From an uncultured Sphingorhabdus sp. (GTDB lineage: Bacteria; Pseudomonadota; Alphaproteobacteria; Sphingomonadales; Sphingomonadaceae): a stretch of 9,595 bases of DNA. Position 1 is the stretch's first letter; each line of letters opens with the position of its first letter. Below, piece after piece: positions 6,645 through 9,595 of this stretch. Location: the NCBI GenBank assembly GCA_937873665.1, contig CALMYW010000324.1:1-9595 (forward strand), in the 5' to 3' direction. The notes beneath the pieces are model-generated. The model saw nothing but the letters and a program-made list of their open reading frames with translations. It ran no database searches and was not told where the DNA came from. Position numbers and translations under genes: made by a program.

Positions 6645-6674
6645 TTGTTGAAAAAATACCGAAAATATTATGTA
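6645..6674 (+). promoter_or_regulatory. Possible weak promoter upstream of the glycosyltransferase
   Basis: The 87-base gap between the flippase and glycosyltransferase genes is AT-rich. TTGTTG at 6645-6650 and TATGTA at 6669-6674 (18-base spacer) could form a weak sigma-70 promoter. AT-rich DNA yields such matches by chance, and read-through from the upstream operon is at least as likely. Confidence 0.22.
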
Positions 6675-6710
6675 TCACCGTTATCAATTAGTATGAACTT
6701 ATAGTTGCCT

Positions 6711-7727
6711 ATGAACCGACTCGTCACTATCGCCCTCTTCGCTTATAATTCTGAAAAATTCATTTCGGAAGCGATAGAGAGTGTTTTGTCTCAAGACTAC
6801 ACTCCATTGGAAATAATATTATCAGATGATGCATCGACTGATGCAAGCTATCGCATCATTGAAAAATACGCTAGCGAATATGTTGGCCCTCACAAAATTA
6901 TAGCTCGGAGGAGTGATAAAAACCTAGGGGTGGCTGAGCATATCAACAAAGTATGGAGCCTTGTCAGTGGCGAATGGCTTGTTGTTGCCGCAGGTGATGA
7001 CATATCAAATTTGGATCGTGTCTCAAAAATAATGGAATATGTTGATAAAAATCCGAATACTCAATTGATTACATCTTATGCCAAATTAATTGATCAAACA
7101 GGTAGGGCTGTCGGAATTGAGTATATGGCTGATAGGCTGGATTATCTTCCAGCGAGCGATAGCTATTCTTGGAATTTAGACGATAGGATTAATAACCAGG
7201 CGCCATTGCCGCACGGAGCCACCCTCGCCTATTCAAGGGCTCTGATTGATTATTTTCCTCCTTTGCCTATCAATTGTATCTATGAAGATAACATCATTGG
7301 CTTTCGGGGTGAGCTACTTGGAAGCTGCTGTCTGATTCGGTTGCCTTTGATCTGCTACCGGTCTCATTCGGAGCAGATCACCAAATTTGGTCCCGGTGAT
7401 ATTCGGGAAAAAGACATAAAGCGGAAAAAATTGAACGGCGATGGGATGGTTACCGTCAAACAAAATATAGAGGATTTAAAGTATACAGCCACATTGAATT
7501 CTGATCCCGAAAAATACGCAAGAGTGGATAAATGGCTGCGACTAAAACTGGTGTATTTCACTCGCTTAAAGCAATCTTTAGATTATGTGTGGCCTTTTAG
7601 GTTGCTTCCATTTGCATTAGTTATTTTTTCTTCGAGACATCAGTTTACATTTGTGTCAAAAGACATGATGGCGAGAATATTACTGCCAAGCGGTTTATAT
7701 TTTTTCCTAAAGAGTTTTCAAAAATAA
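6711..7727 (+). CDS. Family 2 glycosyltransferase
   Basis: A 338-residue GT-A fold glycosyltransferase of family 2, expected at the cytoplasmic face of the inner membrane. The N-terminus VTIALFAYNSEKFISEAIES (5-24) and SVLSQDYTPLEIILSDDAST (24-43) is the nucleotide-sugar binding half, with the D39-D40 pair. AAGDD (93-97) takes the place of the metal-binding DxD motif. NCIYEDNIIGFRGELLG (about 190-206) probably carries the catalytic acidic residue. The C-terminus is hydrophobic and basic (FALVIFSSRHQF, LPSGLYFFLKSF), suggesting membrane association. A TTG at 6705 would add two residues; the ATG at 6711 is chosen because it gives the standard start right before the first strand. Its place after fdtCAB-wzx suggests it builds the same repeat unit, but donor and acceptor are unknown. 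Composition is clearly AT-richer than fdtB. Confidence 0.85.
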   Translation: MNRLVTIALFAYNSEKFISEAIESVLSQDYTPLEIILSDDASTDASYRIIEKYASEYVGPHKIIARRSDKNLGVAEHINKVWSLVSGEWLVVAAGDDISNLDRVSKIMEYVDKNPNTQLITSYAKLIDQTGRAVGIEYMADRLDYLPASDSYSWNLDDRINNQAPLPHGATLAYSRALIDYFPPLPINCIYEDNIIGFRGELLGSCCLIRLPLICYRSHSEQITKFGPGDIREKDIKRKKLNGDGMVTVKQNIEDLKYTATLNSDPEKYARVDKWLRLKLVYFTRLKQSLDYVWPFRLLPFALVIFSSRHQFTFVSKDMMARILLPSGLYFFLKSFQK

Positions 7728-8041
7728 AGTTGACAAGGAGCGTTCTGCACAACGCTGTCGCAGAGACCTCAGCAGCGCGGTTCGGTTATTTGAGTTCGCC
7801 ACTCTGCATCAAGTGTGGTTAGGCAATTGGTTTCAGGTGGATTTGGGTTCTCTTGTCCTCCCTGAACAGGGGCTACATGCTAAAATAACTGCTTCAGCAC
7901 GTGAAAGCGTATTTACTAGGCACGGCGGTCAAACCGTGGCCCCCTGACGCATGCGGCGCAGTCAACGCCAGCAACGCCGTCCACGGAATCAGTGAATCAT
8001 CTCAGCCACGAGACGCACGCTTGCATGCGTGCTTGGTGACA
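7728..8041. other. GC-richer intergenic stretch with an unrecognised open frame
   Basis: No recognisable gene or RNA. On the + strand the frame from 7729 to the TGA at 7945-7947 is open for about 70 codons without an ATG, reading for example FEFATLHQVWLGNWFQVDLG and SLVLPEQGLHAKITASARES. I do not recognise it, and it may be a remnant or chance. GCACGC at 8015-8020 and GCGTGC at 8027-8032 form a 6-base-pair hairpin with no T-run after it. The stretch is less AT-rich than the genes on both sides, which suggests inserted or residual foreign DNA. Confidence 0.35.
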
Positions 8042-8056
8042 AACTAGAGTCTAGTT
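8042..8056. promoter_or_regulatory. Perfect odd palindrome, operator-like
   Basis: AACTAGA (8042-8048) and TCTAGTT (8050-8056) form a perfect 7-base inverted repeat around a single G. The centre-to-centre compactness suggests a dimeric DNA-binding protein site rather than an RNA hairpin. It ends 18 bases before the possible -35 box for the gene at 8177. The protein that would bind it is unknown. Confidence 0.4.
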
Positions 8057-8074
8057 CAGGCAAGGCTGATTAAT

Positions 8075-8101
8075 TTTACAGCTTGACTGTCTGTGTAAGA
8101 T
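8075..8101 (+). promoter_or_regulatory. Possible promoter for the GT-C-like membrane protein gene
   Basis: TTTACA at 8075-8080 and TAAGAT at 8096-8101 resemble sigma-70 boxes with a short 15-base spacer. TTGACT at 8083-8088 is an alternative -35 but has no good partner at 17 bases. A start near 8108 would leave a leader of about 70 bases. The 449-base gap upstream makes an independent promoter reasonable. Confidence 0.33.
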
Positions 8102-8176
8102 CGTGCTGTCATCGGGCAGAAATTTTAAAGATCATCCTAACTGATTCGAATCATAGGCTTCGATAGAGAAAATAGT

Positions 8177-9355
8177 ATGAAGTTGTCGCGAACATTTGAG
8201 TTTTTTATCGTGGTCGCCCTAAGCCTATTTTTCACTTATGCCTACTGGCGTTATCAGCCGCAAATTATTGCAGGTAATGGAAGAGGATGGGATGGCATCG
8301 CATACCACCAGTTGTATAGTTTTTATTCTGGACTTCCAGTTGACGCAGATGTGACACATCCTTTCTGCAAAAGAATAGGCCTCCCATTTTTGGCAACACT
8401 ATTTCCCTTGCAACCAACTAGTTCGTTTCGTTATTTAAATATTGTTTTTGGATTTCTTTCTATATCGATATGTTACCTTGCACTCAGAGCACGATTTAGC
8501 TTCTCTGTTTCGTTGGCTGCTGTCGTTCCTTTGTGTTCCTATCTCTTCAGTCCAATTCGATTTTCGAATTTCTACCCCTATTTTGTCGATCCGCCAGCCC
8601 TTTTTCTATTTGCAGTATGTTTAGCAACGCTAATTCGGAAAAGATATTATTCCGCATTCGCCATTTTGCTGTTTTCTGCCGTTTTTAGGGAATCCGGTTT
8701 ATATTATGCGCTTGCGCTATCAGGAGCGCTATATTTTGCAAAGGAAATATCTCTAAAAAAGACAGCATTTTTTTTCGGTATAGTGGTAATTGTTGCATTT
8801 TCGATAATATTTTTATATTTCGGGCCGTGTGAAGGTAGTCAGATTACCGTCGCGACAAGTACAGCGTTAGCGAAAATGGGAAGTTTTGCAGGCTTGTTGA
8901 AGATAATCGCAGCACTGTCTTTGACGTTGGGGCCTTTTATTTTAGTTAATTCTAAATTAGAAATTAAGACCTACGAACCAATCGTATTGGTCTCGATAGT
9001 ATTTCTGATTTTATCAATTGTAATGAGTTCGTTTGGTGGGTATGATACAACAAGAATTTTTTTTAGCGCCTATCCGTTGTATGTGTTCTATTTGTGCAGC
9101 CTGATTCAAGATGTGGCAAAGGCAAGAATTATTTTCTTTGCGATTGCAGGCATGATTGCTAATAGTTTTGCAATGAAGATACCTGAGCCAGAACATTATT
9201 GGCCAAATAATGAAATCGCAGGATTCTTTAGTTTATTTCCAGACTATGGCCACATTGCAATATCTGCCGGCATCATTGCTTATTGGGCGAGCTGTTTATT
9301 AATAGCCAGACTGATTAAGTGGGGGCAGCCAGCGGTCTGCAGTGACACTAAGTAA
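8177..9355 (+). CDS. Multi-spanning membrane protein, GT-C-like glycosyltransferase candidate
   Basis: A 392-residue inner-membrane protein with about 9 to 11 hydrophobic segments. I do not recognise a named family, but the layout resembles GT-C type glycosyltransferases, which use polyprenyl-phosphate sugars on the periplasmic side. After the first membrane segment (about 7-24) a loop carries GRGWDGIAYHQLYSFYSG (35-52), with D39 as a candidate catalytic acid, then THPFCKRIGLPFLATLFP (60-77), like the HP-x-x-x-R-x-x-P segments of such proteins. FYPYFVDPPALFLF (132-145), FRESGLYYALALSGALYFAK (170-189) and SFGGYDTTRIFFSAYP (285-300) fit the same pattern. A Wzy-type polymerase is a weaker alternative. 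The ATG at 8177 has an AGAG ribosome-binding-like stretch 8 bases upstream and leads directly into the first helix. Strongly AT-rich codons suggest recent acquisition. It lies between the glycosyltransferase gene and an insertion sequence. Confidence 0.6.
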   Translation: MKLSRTFEFFIVVALSLFFTYAYWRYQPQIIAGNGRGWDGIAYHQLYSFYSGLPVDADVTHPFCKRIGLPFLATLFPLQPTSSFRYLNIVFGFLSISICYLALRARFSFSVSLAAVVPLCSYLFSPIRFSNFYPYFVDPPALFLFAVCLATLIRKRYYSAFAILLFSAVFRESGLYYALALSGALYFAKEISLKKTAFFFGIVVIVAFSIIFLYFGPCEGSQITVATSTALAKMGSFAGLLKIIAALSLTLGPFILVNSKLEIKTYEPIVLVSIVFLILSIVMSSFGGYDTTRIFFSAYPLYVFYLCSLIQDVAKARIIFFAIAGMIANSFAMKIPEPEHYWPNNEIAGFFSLFPDYGHIAISAGIIAYWASCLLIARLIKWGQPAVCSDTK

Positions 9356-9508
9356 GGCTTGCAAAACCCCTTATTAGCCCAACAGGGGTCGAACAGGAAC
9401 CTTGAAACAAATAGCGCACATGGAGCCGACCACGTCCGACTTTTATTCCTTGCCGAAAAGGACCTGCAAATAGGTCTTGCTTAGAGGCACGAAGCGAGTG
9501 ATGCCTAG
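9356..9508. other. Noncoding spacer before the insertion sequence
   Basis: No gene is seen. ACCCCT at 9366-9371 pairs with AGGGGT at 9384-9389 (6 base pairs, 12-base loop), and GACCT/AGGTC at 9461-9476 forms a second short hairpin. Neither is followed by a T-run, so neither is called as a terminator. CTAG at 9505-9508 abuts the insertion sequence and is the probable target duplication. Confidence 0.4.
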
Positions 9509-9595
9509 GGAAGGTCTGCAAAAGTCAGCCCCATGACGGTGTGATCTGAGACAGTTGAGTCATGGAACAAATGAGCCTTGCCAGCACCGGATTCG
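9509..9595 (+). mobile_element. Left end of an IS5-subgroup insertion sequence (partial)
   Basis: GGAAGGTCTGCAAAAGTC (9509-9526) closely resembles the terminal inverted repeat of IS5 itself (GGAAGGTGCGAACAAGTC as I recall it). CTAG at 9505-9508 fits the 4-base YTAR target duplication of this subgroup. A transposase start follows at 9562, at about the spacing seen in IS5. The element runs off the window, so the right end and second CTAG copy cannot be checked. Confidence 0.8.
9562..9595 (+). CDS. IS5-subgroup transposase, N-terminal fragment at the window edge
   Basis: Only 11 residues are visible: MEQMSLASTGF. This matches the beginning of many IS5-family DDE transposases, which start with a similar MxQMSLxxxGFE segment before a basic stretch such as TKRTRKREFLDEM. 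The gene lies 36 bases inside the terminal repeat, the place expected for the single transposase gene of an IS5-type element, which cuts and joins DNA at the element ends. There is no evidence on whether it is intact. A second in-frame ATG at 9571 is also possible as the start. The assignment rests mainly on the adjoining terminal repeat. Confidence 0.7.
   Translation, partial: MEQMSLASTGF

Noticed and set aside
9366..9389. Stem ACCCCT/AGGGGT as a terminator after the membrane protein gene.
   Set aside because: Only 6 base pairs, a 12-base loop and no following T-run; too weak to call.
9459..9478. Hairpin around GACCT/AGGTC as a bidirectional terminator.
   Set aside because: Short stem with a GU pair; the only T-run is on the reverse strand and there is no reverse gene to terminate.

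Overview
The window looks like chromosomal DNA of a betaproteobacterium, probably of Comamonadaceae or Burkholderiales type. The GC-rich genes use strongly G/C-ending codons, and the VapBC, DUF5615-like and nucleotidyltransferase fragments resemble those common in that group; this placement is inference from style, not from a marker gene. The main content is part of a surface polysaccharide (O-antigen-like) locus on the + strand, set between accessory and mobile DNA.

Positions 1-1482 hold toxin-antitoxin material: a decayed DUF5615-type toxin fragment, an intact vapBC pair with a perfect palindromic operator, and a frameshifted MNT-type nucleotidyltransferase remnant. A 30-base palindromic repeat (974-1003) recurs at 2795-2824. 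The two copies bracket a zinc-ribbon SAM methyltransferase (1483-2475) and a broken IS5-family transposase (2597-2793).

Positions 2883-6623 form a tight operon for a dTDP-3-acetamido-3,6-dideoxyhexose and its export: N-acetyltransferase (fdtC/qdtC type), 3,4-ketoisomerase (fdtA type), PLP aminotransferase (fdtB type) and a Wzx-type flippase, with gaps or overlaps of 5 bases or less. The pathway order is ketoisomerase, then aminotransferase, then acetyltransferase. Its substrate, dTDP-4-keto-6-deoxyglucose, must come from rmlA/rmlB outside the window. A family 2 glycosyltransferase (6711-7727) and a large multi-spanning membrane protein with GT-C-like features (8177-9355) follow in visibly AT-richer DNA. 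They are separated by 449 bases that carry a perfect 15-base palindrome and a possible promoter.

The right edge enters an IS5-subgroup insertion sequence: terminal repeat from 9509, transposase start at 9562. Base composition changes inside fdtA and inside wzx, which suggests the locus was assembled by recombination. I see no CRISPR array, tRNA or rRNA, and no clearly new defence or other system. The least explained parts are the GT-C-like protein, the 7728-8176 gap and the palindrome-bounded block.
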